From Actinobacteria bacterium 69-20 (GTDB taxonomy: Bacteria; Actinomycetota; Actinomycetes; Mycobacteriales; Nakamurellaceae), in assembly GCA_001897425.1 (NCBI GenBank), contig MKSW01000036.1, positions 1 through 64,000 of the forward strand: a DNA stretch of 64,000 bases. The letters run 5' to 3'. A program made the translations under genes and the position numbers. The notes below the pieces were generated by a model that was not told the DNA's origin, did no database searches, and worked only from the letters and a program-made list of their open reading frames with translations. Below are positions 26,372 through 35,778 of this stretch, in pieces. The stretch's first letter is position 1, and every line of letters starts with the position of its first letter.

Positions 26372-27873
26372 TGCCCAGACTCTTTGGCACGGACGGCGTT
26401 CGCGGACTCGCGAACGCCGATCTCACACCGGCCCTGGCGCTCAGCCTGGCGACCTCGGCAGCACGGATCCTCACGTCTGCGCCGTGGCGTGAGTCGATGG
26501 ATCGCGCACGCGCAGGCGGGCTCGCCGCTTCCGCCCGTCGCGCCGCGACGCAACTGGACCAGGTCGGCGGCGGGGGAGCCGGCGCCGATCCCGAGGCTGC
26601 GGGTACTGCGGGCACCCCGCGACTCGGCGATCGGCCGTTCGCGGTGCTCGGGCGGGATCCGCGCGCATCCGGCGAGATGCTGGAGGCCGCGGTCGCCGCC
26701 GGGCTCGCCTCTGCCGGGGTCGACGTGCTGCAGCTCGGCGTCCTGCCGACACCGGCCGTCGCGTTTCTTACGGCGGATCTGGGCGCGGACCTGGGCATCG
26801 TCATCTCCGCGTCGCACAACGCTATGCCGGACAACGGCATCAAGATCTTCGGCCCCGGCGGGCGCAAGCTGTCGGACGAGGCCGAAGATGCCATCGAAGC
26901 AGGCCTGGTGGACGTGTCGGGGCTGCCCACCGGTGAAGGAGTCGGCCGCATCCGCCCGATGCCGGAAGCGGCTCGCCGCTACACCGACCACCTGCTGATC
27001 GGCACGCCGCACGCACTCAGCGGCCTGCGGGTGGTCGTCGACTGCGCGAACGGCGCGGCGTCGGCGGTGGCGCCCGAGGCGTATCGGCGGGCCGGTGCCG
27101 AGGTCGTGGTGATCGCCGGGTCGCCGGATGGCTGGAACATCAACGCCGGCGTCGGATCGACCCACATCGACTGCCTCCGCCAGGCGGTGATCGACCACGG
27201 CGCCGACCTCGGGATCGCCCACGACGGGGACGCCGATCGGTGTCTGGCCGTCGCCGCGGACGGCACTCTGGTCGACGGCGACGCGATCCTCGCGTTGCTG
27301 GCGATGGCCCTGCGGGAACGCAACGAACTCTCCGGGAACGCCGTAGTGACGACGGTGATGGCGAATATCGGCTTCCATCGCGCGATGGCCAAGGCCGGCA
27401 TCGCCGTGCGGACGTCTGCGGTAGGCGATCGTTACGTGCTCGCCGAGATGCAATCCGGCGGATACACGCTGGGCGGTGAACAGTCCGGGCACATCATCCT
27501 GTCGTCGATGGCCACCACGGGGGACGGGCTTTTGACCGCGCTCAATCTGATGGCGATCGTGGCCGCGACCGGTCGCCCGCTGGCGGAGCTCGCGGCCGAC
27601 ATCCCGCACTTCCCGCAGGTCCTCATCAATGTCGAGGTCGTCGACAAGGCCGCGGCCGTCGCGTCCGGCGTGGTGCGAACGGCCGTCGCCGAAGCGGAGG
27701 CCGAACTGGGTGACGCCGGCCGCGTCCTGCTCCGCCCCTCCGGCACCGAACCCCTGATCCGGGTCATGGTGGAGGCTGCGGACGAGGACGATGCGCGCCG
27801 CATCGCGGGTCGGGTCGCCGCGGCTGTGACACAGTCCGCGACCACTGGTTTCGGTCACGCGGCTGCGATCTGA
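26371..27873 (+). CDS. glmM: Phosphoglucosamine mutase
   Basis: Converts glucosamine-6-phosphate to glucosamine-1-phosphate for UDP-GlcNAc and the cell wall. The phospho-Ser loop is [13 protein letters not shown] (Ser about residue 147), the metal loop AHDGDADR, the sugar loop [11 protein letters not shown], and the phosphate-binding [14 protein letters not shown]. At 500 residues it is about 50 longer than usual; an Ala/Gly/Arg-rich insertion at about residues 38-88 accounts for this. It shares a base with the rpsI stop. glmS, its upstream enzyme, is 2.6 kb away. Confidence 0.97.
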   Translation: MPRLFGTDGVRGLANADLTPALALSLATSAARILTSAPWRESMDRARAGGLAASARRAATQLDQVGGGGAGADPEAAGTAGTPRLGDRPFAVLGRDPRASGEMLEAAVAAGLASAGVDVLQLGVLPTPAVAFLTADLGADLGIVISASHNAMPDNGIKIFGPGGRKLSDEAEDAIEAGLVDVSGLPTGEGVGRIRPMPEAARRYTDHLLIGTPHALSGLRVVVDCANGAASAVAPEAYRRAGAEVVVIAGSPDGWNINAGVGSTHIDCLRQAVIDHGADLGIAHDGDADRCLAVAADGTLVDGDAILALLAMALRERNELSGNAVVTTVMANIGFHRAMAKAGIAVRTSAVGDRYVLAEMQSGGYTLGGEQSGHIILSSMATTGDGLLTALNLMAIVAATGRPLAELAADIPHFPQVLINVEVVDKAAAVASGVVRTAVAEAEAELGDAGRVLLRPSGTEPLIRVMVEAADEDDARRIAGRVAAAVTQSATTGFGHAAAI

Positions 27874-27895
27874 CGCTTCGATCGGCCGACGGGGA

Positions 27896-28342
27896 TCATC
27901 CCCGGCAGAATCCGGCCCGCTTCCGGTCCAGGCACAGCAAACCGGCAAGCGTGACCCCGTCCTCCTCGAGGACCACCAGGCGTGCCAGCCCTCGGTCGTC
28001 GAGAATCTCGACGGCCTCGGTGACGGGCTGCCCCGGCGTGATCGTCGGGACGGTGCGGCGCGCGAACGTGCGGATCGGCGAGTTCCCGGCGAGCAGGCTG
28101 GGCATGTCGCTGCGGTTCAACAGCCCGACGAACACCGTCCCATCCGCCACGATCGCGCTGACCACCTTCGGGTCCGCGAACATCGCCCGCGCATCGTTGA
28201 CCGTCGCGTCGCCGCGGAGCGTCTTCGGATTGCGTAACATCACGTCTCGCACGAGTTGGGTGGCGGCGGTATCCCTTGTCACTTGGGGGAAGTCGCACGT
28301 GGCGGGGTCCATCAGATCGGCCGTGGCCATGTCGTTGCTCAT
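27896..28342 (-). CDS. CBS-domain-pair protein
   Basis: A 148-residue cytoplasmic protein made of two tandem CBS motifs (about residues 25-75: DVMLRNPKTLRGDATVNDAR; about 85-145: VPTITPGQPVTEAVEILDDR). CBS pairs bind adenosyl nucleotides and act as regulatory sensors; no partner domain is fused here, so it may regulate another protein or act alone. The ATG chosen has GGGAG about 10 nt upstream; an ATG 11 codons earlier (28375) is possible. It converges with glmM, 22 bp away. Confidence 0.8.
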   Translation of the reverse strand: MSNDMATADLMDPATCDFPQVTRDTAATQLVRDVMLRNPKTLRGDATVNDARAMFADPKVVSAIVADGTVFVGLLNRSDMPSLLAGNSPIRTFARRTVPTITPGQPVTEAVEILDDRGLARLVVLEEDGVTLAGLLCLDRKRAGFCRG

Positions 28343-28515
28343 CAGATCTGCGCTCCCGAATCCCGAATCCCACACCCCGGTCGCCGGGCGACCCTCGCGG
28401 CGTTCAGTCTATGCGGCGCGCCCGGACCCGGGCCGTGGTCGACATCACTCTGCACCCCAGGTACCGCAACCCCAGGTATTGCACACGGGTACTCCTGCGG
28501 CGATGCGACGACGGG

Positions 28516-29367
28516 TCAACGGACGGCGCCCTCAGCGGTGTCCTCAGCGGCGGGCGTCAGCGGAATGGGCACCGCGCCGGCGATCGTGCCGTCGAGCACC
28601 TCCGCCAACTGCGCGTGGCCGGCGACATGGCATAGCAGGAACGCCGTCATCGCCGTGGTGACACTGCGACGCACCCTGCGCGAGCCGCGATCGCCGAGCA
28701 GCGTGGACGTGAGATGCCGCCCCTCGACGATGCTGAGGTGCGTGGCGCCCTTGATGCGCCGCAGCTGTACCGGACCGGCCCACGCGCGGGCGATCGCCTC
28801 GCCGTCGGCGTCCGGCGTGGCCACCGTATCGGCGGACCCCACCAGGTGCAGGCTGGGCGTCGTCACCGCAGCCGCGGCCTCGGCGGCGGACGGGAAGGTC
28901 GCGGTGGCGAACATGGTCGCCGTGGCGCGCACCAGCGGGGCACCCGCAGCGGCCGCGAGAACCGCTGCGCCGCCGCCGATCCCGTGGCCGATGACGGCGA
29001 GCCGCCGGCGGTCGACGGTCACCCGGCCGTTGTTGAGTTTGGTGTCTGCCAGCCGGTCGAGGGTGCGCGCCATGTCGAGAGCGAGCCCGGCGTGCGAGGG
29101 CACGATCCCGCGCTCGGTCGCCGGTGCGGCCGCCACGAAACCCCACGAGGCGAGGAATGTGAGCAGCCAGGCGTAGCGGTCGACGGGTTGCAGATACCCG
29201 TGCCCGAGCACCACCGCCGGCAGGCGCGGCCCCGTCCGCGGCGCGAGAACCAGTCCAGGCAGGCCGATCTCGTCCAGCGTGCCAGCGGCGATCTCGTACG
29301 GTCCGCGGTGCGTGAGGTACTCGATGGACGGCCGCTCGGCGGAGTACGGGGGAACCTTCCGGGACAC
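28516..29367 (-). CDS. Alpha/beta-hydrolase-fold protein lacking the nucleophile Ser
   Basis: A 283-residue predicted alpha/beta-hydrolase fold (chlorophyllase/dienelactone-hydrolase-like) in the position of Rv3438 relative to glmM and glmS. The fold is evident: LPAVVLGHGYLQPVDRYAWL (oxyanion strand), LAVIGHGIGGGAAVL (nucleophile elbow), HLVGSADTVATP (acid) and IKGATHLSIVEG (His). The elbow reads G-H-G-I-G instead of G-x-S-x-G, so the usual Ser (about residue 129) is Gly while Asp and His remain. It may be a non-catalytic or unusual enzyme. A GTG with AGGAG 7 nt upstream is preferred over the GTG eight codons earlier. Confidence 0.78.
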   Translation of the reverse strand: MSRKVPPYSAERPSIEYLTHRGPYEIAAGTLDEIGLPGLVLAPRTGPRLPAVVLGHGYLQPVDRYAWLLTFLASWGFVAAAPATERGIVPSHAGLALDMARTLDRLADTKLNNGRVTVDRRRLAVIGHGIGGGAAVLAAAAGAPLVRATATMFATATFPSAAEAAAAVTTPSLHLVGSADTVATPDADGEAIARAWAGPVQLRRIKGATHLSIVEGRHLTSTLLGDRGSRRVRRSVTTAMTAFLLCHVAGHAQLAEVLDGTIAGAVPIPLTPAAEDTAEGAVR

Positions 29368-29496
29368 CGCAGGGCTCCTCTCCACCGGCACATCGGACCT
29401 GGCTCGTAGGGTAGCGCCCCGCCCCAGGCCGTGACCCGTCGCGGCCGACGATAATGACGGCGAAGGTCAGAAGCCGAACGCGCGGAGGGCAGAGCC

Positions 29497-30342
29497 ATGA
29501 GGATCGCAGTGTGCCAATTCGCGGCCGGCACCGACGTGGCCGAGAACACGCGGACGTGCGTGGCACTGATCGGGCGGGCGGCCGAGCAGGGCGCGGATCT
29601 GGCGGTGCTGCCGGAGGTTTCGATGTACTTCGACCCGAAGCACACCGATGGTCCGGGCCCGCACGGCCAGCGGCTCGACGGGCCGTTCGCGGCGGCGATC
29701 GCCGATGCCGCGTCGTCGGGCGGTATCGCGGTGCTCGCCGGAATGCTGGAGACCGCAGTGGGCGACACTGCGGGGGACACGGATGCCCCGGATGGCGCCG
29801 CTCGCGATTTCAACACGCTGATCGCCATCTCCGCCCGCGGCGAGCGGATCGGCCAGTACCGGAAGATCCACCTCTACGACGCGTTCGGATTCCGCGAGTC
29901 CAATCTGTACCTGGCGGGAGCGATCGAGGCCCCGCTGCTGTTCGACGTGGCGGGCGTCACCGTCGGTGCGCTGACGTGTTACGACCTGCGCTTCCCGGAG
30001 GCGTTCCGGTGGGTGGTCGATGCGGGGGCCGACGTGGTGGCGCTGCCGGCGGCGTGGATCGCCGGCCCGGCGAAGGAGCAGCACTGGGCGACGCTGCTGG
30101 CCGCGCGTGCCATCGAGAACACCGTCTACGTGGCCGGCGCGGGCCAGACCGGCCCGGTGTGCTGCGGGCAGAGCATGATCGTCGATCCCGCCGGTGCGGT
30201 CGTCGCCGGGGCCGGTGCCGCGCCCGGCATCGCGATCGCCGACATCGACCCGCAGCGTGTGGCGGCGGTGCGGGCCACGAATCCCAGCCTTGCCAACCGC
30301 CGATTCACCGTCATGCCCGTCATACCCGCTGCCGCACGCTGA
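29497..30342 (+). CDS. Nitrilase-superfamily carbon-nitrogen hydrolase
   Basis: Cytoplasmic amidase of the Nit/omega-amidase group, 281 residues. The catalytic triad is intact: Glu in LAVLPEVSMYF (about residue 40), Lys in YRKIHLYDAFGFRES (about 123), Cys in GALTCYDLRFPE (about 161). Likely substrates are small amides such as alpha-ketoglutaramate or deaminated glutathione, but the sequence does not decide. GGAGG precedes the ATG. It is divergent from the hydrolase-fold gene with about 130 bp between starts. Confidence 0.9.
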   Translation: MRIAVCQFAAGTDVAENTRTCVALIGRAAEQGADLAVLPEVSMYFDPKHTDGPGPHGQRLDGPFAAAIADAASSGGIAVLAGMLETAVGDTAGDTDAPDGAARDFNTLIAISARGERIGQYRKIHLYDAFGFRESNLYLAGAIEAPLLFDVAGVTVGALTCYDLRFPEAFRWVVDAGADVVALPAAWIAGPAKEQHWATLLAARAIENTVYVAGAGQTGPVCCGQSMIVDPAGAVVAGAGAAPGIAIADIDPQRVAAVRATNPSLANRRFTVMPVIPAAAR

Positions 30343-30426
30343 GGCGCGCCGCTCAACAAACCGAGCGCGTGCGCGATCCTGCCGCAACGCCCACGGTGAT
30401 GGGCAGATGCACGCACACAGATCACC

Positions 30427-30443
30427 GAGTGTGACGCTGTTCG
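30427..30443 (+). repeat. Dispersed 17-mer copy upstream of glmS
   Basis: GAGTGTGACGCTGTTCG, one mismatch from the reference copies, in the gap between the nitrilase and glmS. Confidence 0.75.
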
Positions 30444-30511
30444 CCGATCGGTGACGGCTCCGGCACCGAACCCGGCCGGGCCGGCGGTTCGCCGCCGCTA
30501 GGCTGCCAATC

Positions 30512-32368
30512 ATGTGTGGGATTGTCGGGTATGTCGGGGGCCGGGCGGCTCTGCCGCTGATCATGGGCGGATTGGCGCGGCTGGAGTATCGCGGGTACGA
30601 CTCGGCCGGTGTGGCGATTCAGTCGCCCGGCGGCGAACTCGTCACCGCCAAGAAGGCAGGCGTCCTGGACAACCTGCGCACCGCCATCGGCGACGGCGCA
30701 GACCTGGCCGGCTCCACCGGGATGGGCCACACCAGGTGGGCCACCCACGGCGGGCCCACCGACCGCAACGCCCATCCGCACGCCGATGGATCCGGGCGGC
30801 TCGCCGTGATCCACAACGGGATCATCGAGAACTTCGCCGCCTTGCGCACCGAACTCGAATCCGCGGGGGTCGAGCCGGTCAGCGATACCGATACCGAGGT
30901 GGTGGCGCACCTGCTGGGCGCGGCCTTCGCCGCCGGCCCGACCGCCGGCGACCTCACGGCCTCCATGCAGGCGGTGTGTCGCCGGCTGCACGGCACCTTC
31001 ACCTTGGTGGCCTTGCACGCCGATCGGCCCGGTGAGATCGTCGCCGCCCGGCGCTCGTCACCGCTGGTGCTCGGGGTCGGGGACGGCGAGATGTTCCTGG
31101 CCAGCGACGTTTCCGCGTTCTTGGAGTACACCCGGGACGCCGTCGAACTCGGGCAGGACCAGGTGGTGACGCTGACCGCCGACAGCTACCTCGTCACCGA
31201 TTTCTTGGGAAACCCATTGCAGGGCAAGCACTTCCATGTCGACTGGGAGATCGCCGAGGCGGAGCGCGGTGGCTACCCCACGTTCATGGACAAGGAGATC
31301 GCCGAACAGCCCGAGGCGCTGGCCAACACGCTGCGCGGGCACTTCGACGGGCGGCACATCCTGCTGGACGAGCAGCGGATGAGCGACGACGATCTGCGCA
31401 CGATCGACAAGGTCTTCGTCGTCGCGTGCGGCTCGGCGTACCACTCCGGCCTGGTCGCGAAGTACGCCATCGAGCACTGGGCGCGATTGCCTGTGGAGGT
31501 GGAGCTGGCGAGCGAGTTCCGTTACCGGGACCCGATTCTTGATCGCGCGACGCTGGTGGTCGCGGTCTCCCAGTCCGGCGAGACCATGGACACCTTGGAA
31601 GCGCTGCGTCATGCGCGGCGGCAGAAGGCGACCGTGCTCGCGGTCTGCAACACGAATGGTGCGCAGATACCGCGCGAATCCGACGCCGTGCTCTATACCC
31701 ACGCCGGCCCGGAGATCGGTGTCGCCTCCACCAAGGCGTTCCTCGCCCAGGTCGCGGCCAACTATCTGCTCGGTCTCGCCCTCGCCCAGGCCCGCGGCAC
31801 CAAGTATCCGAGCGAGATCGCCGCGGATTTCGACCAGCTGGCGCAGATCCCGGACGCGGTTCGCGCGACGCTGGCCGGGATGGATCCGGTCCGTCGGCTC
31901 GGTCAGGACCTGGCCACCGCGCCCGCCGTACTGTTCCTCGGGCGGCACGTCGGCTATCCGGTTGCCCTGGAGGGCGCGCTCAAGCTGAAGGAACTCGCCT
32001 ACATGCACGCCGAGGGCTTCGCGGCCGGCGAGCTGAAGCACGGGCCCATCGCGCTGGTGGAGGACGGACTGCCGATGGTGATCGTGATGCCGTCGGCGAA
32101 ATCGCACCCGATGCTGCACCGCAAGATGCTGTCGAATATCCGCGAGGTGCAATCGCGCGGGGCGCGCACCATCGTCATCGCCGAAGAGGGGGACGATACC
32201 GTCGCGCCGTTCGCGGACACGCTCATCGATGTACCGATCGTTCCGCCGCTGCTGCAACCGTTGGTGGCGACGGTGCCGCTGCAGATCCTGGCGGCCGAAA
32301 TTGCCCGCGCCCGCGGCTACGACATCGACAAACCCCGTAATCTGGCGAAGTCGGTGACCGTCGAATAG
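30512..32368 (+). CDS. glmS: Glutamine--fructose-6-phosphate aminotransferase
   Basis: First committed enzyme of hexosamine synthesis, makes glucosamine-6-phosphate from fructose-6-phosphate and glutamine. It has 618 residues: an N-terminal glutamine amidotransferase whose nucleophile is Cys2 (MCGIVGYVGG, with GHTRWATHGGP), and two SIS isomerase domains (VVAVSQSGETMDTLEAL; EGFAAGELKHGPIALVEDG), ending in DKPRNLAKSVTVE. No ribozyme-like leader is seen. glmM and nagA elsewhere in the window act in the same pathway. Confidence 0.98.
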   Translation: MCGIVGYVGGRAALPLIMGGLARLEYRGYDSAGVAIQSPGGELVTAKKAGVLDNLRTAIGDGADLAGSTGMGHTRWATHGGPTDRNAHPHADGSGRLAVIHNGIIENFAALRTELESAGVEPVSDTDTEVVAHLLGAAFAAGPTAGDLTASMQAVCRRLHGTFTLVALHADRPGEIVAARRSSPLVLGVGDGEMFLASDVSAFLEYTRDAVELGQDQVVTLTADSYLVTDFLGNPLQGKHFHVDWEIAEAERGGYPTFMDKEIAEQPEALANTLRGHFDGRHILLDEQRMSDDDLRTIDKVFVVACGSAYHSGLVAKYAIEHWARLPVEVELASEFRYRDPILDRATLVVAVSQSGETMDTLEALRHARRQKATVLAVCNTNGAQIPRESDAVLYTHAGPEIGVASTKAFLAQVAANYLLGLALAQARGTKYPSEIAADFDQLAQIPDAVRATLAGMDPVRRLGQDLATAPAVLFLGRHVGYPVALEGALKLKELAYMHAEGFAAGELKHGPIALVEDGLPMVIVMPSAKSHPMLHRKMLSNIREVQSRGARTIVIAEEGDDTVAPFADTLIDVPIVPPLLQPLVATVPLQILAAEIARARGYDIDKPRNLAKSVTVE

Positions 32369-32428
32369 GCCGACGCTGCCCAAGGGCAGGTGGCGAGAGC
32401 GCGGGCAGGGCCGGAAGGGATCAGCGGG

Positions 32429-32890
32429 GTGGCGATCGATCGCGCGGGCACCGCTGGAACCGGCCGTAACACCGCTTATGACGTAGGGTCCGCCTTCGGC
32501 GGTGGGGCCGGCGGCGTCGGCGGTGTGCTCGGTGTGGGCATCGATGTGGTGTCCGTCGACCGGTTCGCCCGGGCGCTCGGACGCACGCCCATGCTCGCTG
32601 CACGGCTGTTCACCGCATCCGAACTCGTGACCCCGCGCGGCGGCGCCCGTCCGGCCGCTTCGCTCGCGGCCCGGTTCGCCGTCAAGGAGGCCGTCGCAAA
32701 AGCGCTCGGCGTTCCGCGCGGGATGGACTGGCACGACTGCGTCGTCGTCTCCGCGGACAGCGGCCAGCCCACGCTGCGGATCACCGGCACCGTCGCCGCC
32801 GTCTGCGCCGGGCGCGGCATCCGGCACTGGCAGATCTCCCTTTCGCACGACGCCGGCATCGCCGCCGCGATGGTGCTCGCGCTCCGCTGA
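32429..32890 (+). CDS. acpS: Holo-[acyl-carrier-protein] synthase
   Basis: 4'-phosphopantetheinyl transferase that activates ACP for fatty-acid synthesis. The core [18 protein letters not shown] and [20 protein letters not shown] carry the metal-binding Asp and Glu, and [18 protein letters not shown] closes the fold. The GTG has GGAAGGGA about 8 nt upstream, giving 153 residues with a Gly-rich N-terminal extension of about 32; a GTG at 32524 would give the minimal core. It is 60 bp after glmS and followed by nnrD. Confidence 0.88.
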   Translation: MAIDRAGTAGTGRNTAYDVGSAFGGGAGGVGGVLGVGIDVVSVDRFARALGRTPMLAARLFTASELVTPRGGARPAASLAARFAVKEAVAKALGVPRGMDWHDCVVVSADSGQPTLRITGTVAAVCAGRGIRHWQISLSHDAGIAAAMVLALR

Positions 32891-32947
32891 CGAGGGTTCC
32901 GGCAGACGGGCCAGCCTGCGAGGGCCCGGCCGTGCGACAGTAGACCC

Positions 32948-34390
32948 GTGCAGCAGAGCTACACCGCGGAACAGATCCGGCAGGCGGAACGGATCGCGCT
33001 CGCGCGGACACCGGAAGGGGCACTGATGGCGCGGGCGGCCCGCGCCGTCGCCGACGCGGTGCTGAGCAGGATGCCGTCGCCGATCCCGGGCCGTGCGGCG
33101 GTGCTCCTGGTGGGGCCGGGTAACAACGGTGGCGACGCGCTCTATGCGGGAGCACTCTTGCTCGGTCGCGGTATGCAGGTGACCGCCATCCTCGCTGATC
33201 CCGACCGTGCCCACCTTCCGGGTATGACGCTGCTGCGTCGCCGCGGTGGCCGGGCGATCGCCGCAGGCTCGCCGGATGTGCCGCGACTGATCGGGCGTGC
33301 CGATGCCATTGTCGACGGGCTCGTCGGCATCGGCGCCCGACCCCCGCTGCGGGCTCCGATGGACGACCTGGTCCGCCGCGCGACGGACAGCCCCGCGTGG
33401 CGCATCGCGGTCGATCTGCCGTCCGGAATCGACCCCGACGACGGTCGGTCGCCAGGCGCCGCCTTCGATGCCGACATCACCGTGACGATGGGCGGTCTCA
33501 AGACGGGTCTGCTGCTGAGTGACCTGGCTGGCGACGTCAGGGTGGCCACCATCGGCATGGACCCGGCGTCGCTCTCCGACGCGTCGGGTCGATCGATCGA
33601 CTGCGACGCGAACATCGTGACGGATGACGACGTGGCTGCGCTGATGCCGCAGCCCGGCGCCCAGGACGACAAATTCTCGCTCGGCGTCACCGGTGTACTC
33701 GCCGGTTCCGTGCGATATCCCGGCGCGGCGCTGCTGGCGGTGGGCGGTGCGGTGCGCATGCGGCCGGGGCTGGTGCGGTACGCCGGCCCACAGGCGCTCG
33801 CGGTGGTGCAACGCTGGCCGGAGGCCGTGGTCGGTGCTGACCCGGCCTCCGCCGGGCGCGTGCAGGCGTGGGTCGCCGGACCGGGCCTGGGCACGGATGG
33901 CGCGGCGCTCGCGCCGTTGCGGGACGTGCTGGACGCCGACGTCCCGGCGCTCGTCGACGCGGACGGGCTCACCCTGCTCGCGGCGGCGCCGTCGCTGCTC
34001 GCGCGCCGGACCCGCCGCGGAGCGGTCACCGTCCTCACGCCGCACGCGGGCGAGTTCGCCCGGCTCTTCCCCGATCTCGACCCCGCCGACCGGCCGGCCT
34101 CGGTGCGGGCCGCAGCCGCGCGCTCCGGCGCCATCGTGCTGCTCAAGGGGCACCGGACGGTGCTGGCGGACCCCGCGGGCCGCACCATGATCAACACCTC
34201 CGGTTCGCCGTGGCTCGCGACCGCGGGGTCCGGCGACGTCCTCGCTGGCATGGCGGGATCGCTCCTGGCAACGGGCCTGGATCCGCTCACCGCCGTCGCT
34301 CTCGCCGCGCATATACATGGCCGGGCAGGGGAGCGGGCCGCGGCTGCCGGGCGTGCAGGGGCGTCCGCGCTGCTCGACCTGCTGCGCTGA
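32948..34390 (+). CDS. nnrD: Bifunctional NAD(P)H-hydrate epimerase / ADP-dependent dehydratase
   Basis: Two-domain metabolite-repair enzyme of 480 residues. The N-terminal YjeF_N epimerase has AVLLVGPGNNGGDALYAGAL and GLVGIGARPPLRAPMDDLV; the C-terminal dehydratase has LTPHAGEFARLFPDLD and ATAGSGDVLAGMAGSLLATG, the nucleotide-binding signature. It repairs damaged NAD(P)HX. The GTG has no ribosome site and may be translated from a leaderless message. Its stop begins a 20-bp perfect hairpin. The nnrD-alr-tsaE order agrees with mycobacteria. Confidence 0.95.
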   Translation: MQQSYTAEQIRQAERIALARTPEGALMARAARAVADAVLSRMPSPIPGRAAVLLVGPGNNGGDALYAGALLLGRGMQVTAILADPDRAHLPGMTLLRRRGGRAIAAGSPDVPRLIGRADAIVDGLVGIGARPPLRAPMDDLVRRATDSPAWRIAVDLPSGIDPDDGRSPGAAFDADITVTMGGLKTGLLLSDLAGDVRVATIGMDPASLSDASGRSIDCDANIVTDDDVAALMPQPGAQDDKFSLGVTGVLAGSVRYPGAALLAVGGAVRMRPGLVRYAGPQALAVVQRWPEAVVGADPASAGRVQAWVAGPGLGTDGAALAPLRDVLDADVPALVDADGLTLLAAAPSLLARRTRRGAVTVLTPHAGEFARLFPDLDPADRPASVRAAAARSGAIVLLKGHRTVLADPAGRTMINTSGSPWLATAGSGDVLAGMAGSLLATGLDPLTAVALAAHIHGRAGERAAAAGRAGASALLDLLR

Positions 34391-34461
34391 TCCCGCCGAG
34401 CGGTGCGAATTGCACCACTTTGTGTCCTGTTCGCCCGACTTTTCGCACCGCTCGGCGGGAT
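34390..34461 (+). terminator. 20-bp perfect hairpin between nnrD and alr
   Basis: Left arm starts at the last base of the nnrD stop (tcccgccgagcggtgcgaa) and is matched exactly by 34442-34460, with one more A-T pair outside. Loop about 32 nt. No T-run follows; either an intrinsic-like terminator or a repeat. Confidence 0.7.
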
Positions 34462-34515
34462 GGAACGCGGCGAGGGTTTGCGCGGAGCCACCACGGGTTG
34501 TGATTCCATCTGGGG

Positions 34516-35778
34516 GTGACAGTGCGGGCGACAGGGCAGATCTCACACCAGCGGGCCGAGGCGGCCCGGGCCGAACGGCAGGTGCGGCACGCCGAGGCGG
34601 TGATCGACCTCGACGCCGTCGAGGCGAATACCCGGCTGCTCCGCCGAGCCGCGGCCGGCGCGGCGCTCATGGCGGTCGTCAAGGCCGACGGCTACGGGCA
34701 CGGCGCGGCCCCGGTCGCGCGGGCGGCGCTCGCCGGCGGCGCGGACATGCTCGGGGTAGCGACCTTGCCGGAGGCGGTCGCGCTCCGCGGCGCCGGAATC
34801 GTGGCACCGCTCGCGGCCTGGCTATGGACACCGGGCGAGGACCTCCGGGCGGCGATCGCCGCGGGGGTGCAGGTCGGCGTGCCCAGCCTGGACCACCTCG
34901 CCGCGGTCTGTTCGGCCGCCGACGTCGCTCCGGCCGGCCCGGACTCATCGGCAGGGCGTGTTCCGGTCCATGTGAAGGTCGATACGGGTCTTGGGCGGAA
35001 CGGCGTCATGCCCGGTGACCTGCCCGCGCTGCTGGATGCGGTCGCCGCCGCCGAGCGGGCCGGAACTGTCGAGATGCGCGGAATCATGAGCCATCTCGCG
35101 TGCGCGGACGTTCCCGGCGACCCGTCGATCGACGTGCAGGTGCGCGGGTTCAAGGATGCCATCGACGCAGCCGAGGCCGCGGGTCTGAACCCGCGGTGGC
35201 GGCATCTGGGCAACACCGCCGTCGCACTCGACGTGCCGGGCGCACGCTTCAACCTGGTGCGGTGCGGCATCGGGTTGTACGGGCTGTCGCCGTTCGCCGA
35301 CCGTGCGGGCCTGCGTCCGGCCATGACGCTGCACGCGAGCGTGGCGCTCGTCAAGCGCGTTCCTGCCGGTCAGGGCGTCGGATACGGATTCACCTACCGC
35401 ACCGCACACGAATCGACCCTGGCACTTGTGCCGCTGGGCTACGGGGACGGGATCCCGCGCTCCGCCGGGAACGTGGGCCAGGTGTGGCTCGGCGGCAAGC
35501 GGCGCACGATCGCCGGAAGGGTCGCGATGGATCAGGTGGTCGTCGACTGCGGAGATGACGACATTCGCGTGGGCGAGGACGTCGTCATATTCGGTTCCGG
35601 CGACGACGGCGAGCCGACCGCCGACGACTGGGCGGGTTATTGCGACACAATCAATTACGAGATCGTCACGCGCATCGCGTCGCGCGTCCCCCGCCGCTAC
35701 GTCGGCAGCGGAGCGCCGGCGGTGGGCGACGCAGCGGCAAGTGCCCCGGAATCGGGCGCGGAGGGATCGGCGCAGTGA
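34516..35778 (+). CDS. alr: Alanine racemase
   Basis: PLP enzyme that makes D-alanine for peptidoglycan, 420 residues. The PLP-binding Lys is in AVVKADGYGHGA (about residue 56) and the catalytic Tyr in GVGYGFTYRT (on the second domain). The N-terminal 25 residues are variable and a short acidic tail follows the C-terminal domain, in line with a slightly long protein (usual about 360-390). GTG start; stop overlaps the GTG of the next hydrolase. Confidence 0.97.
   Translation: MTVRATGQISHQRAEAARAERQVRHAEAVIDLDAVEANTRLLRRAAAGAALMAVVKADGYGHGAAPVARAALAGGADMLGVATLPEAVALRGAGIVAPLAAWLWTPGEDLRAAIAAGVQVGVPSLDHLAAVCSAADVAPAGPDSSAGRVPVHVKVDTGLGRNGVMPGDLPALLDAVAAAERAGTVEMRGIMSHLACADVPGDPSIDVQVRGFKDAIDAAEAAGLNPRWRHLGNTAVALDVPGARFNLVRCGIGLYGLSPFADRAGLRPAMTLHASVALVKRVPAGQGVGYGFTYRTAHESTLALVPLGYGDGIPRSAGNVGQVWLGGKRRTIAGRVAMDQVVVDCGDDDIRVGEDVVIFGSGDDGEPTADDWAGYCDTINYEIVTRIASRVPRRYVGSGAPAVGDAAASAPESGAEGSAQ

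Noticed and set aside
31058..34546. A 1162-codon open frame on the minus strand opposite glmS, acpS and nnrD
   Set aside because: It is antisense to three well-conserved genes, its protein is Arg/His/Gly-rich with no domain, and such mirror frames are usual in very GC-rich DNA.
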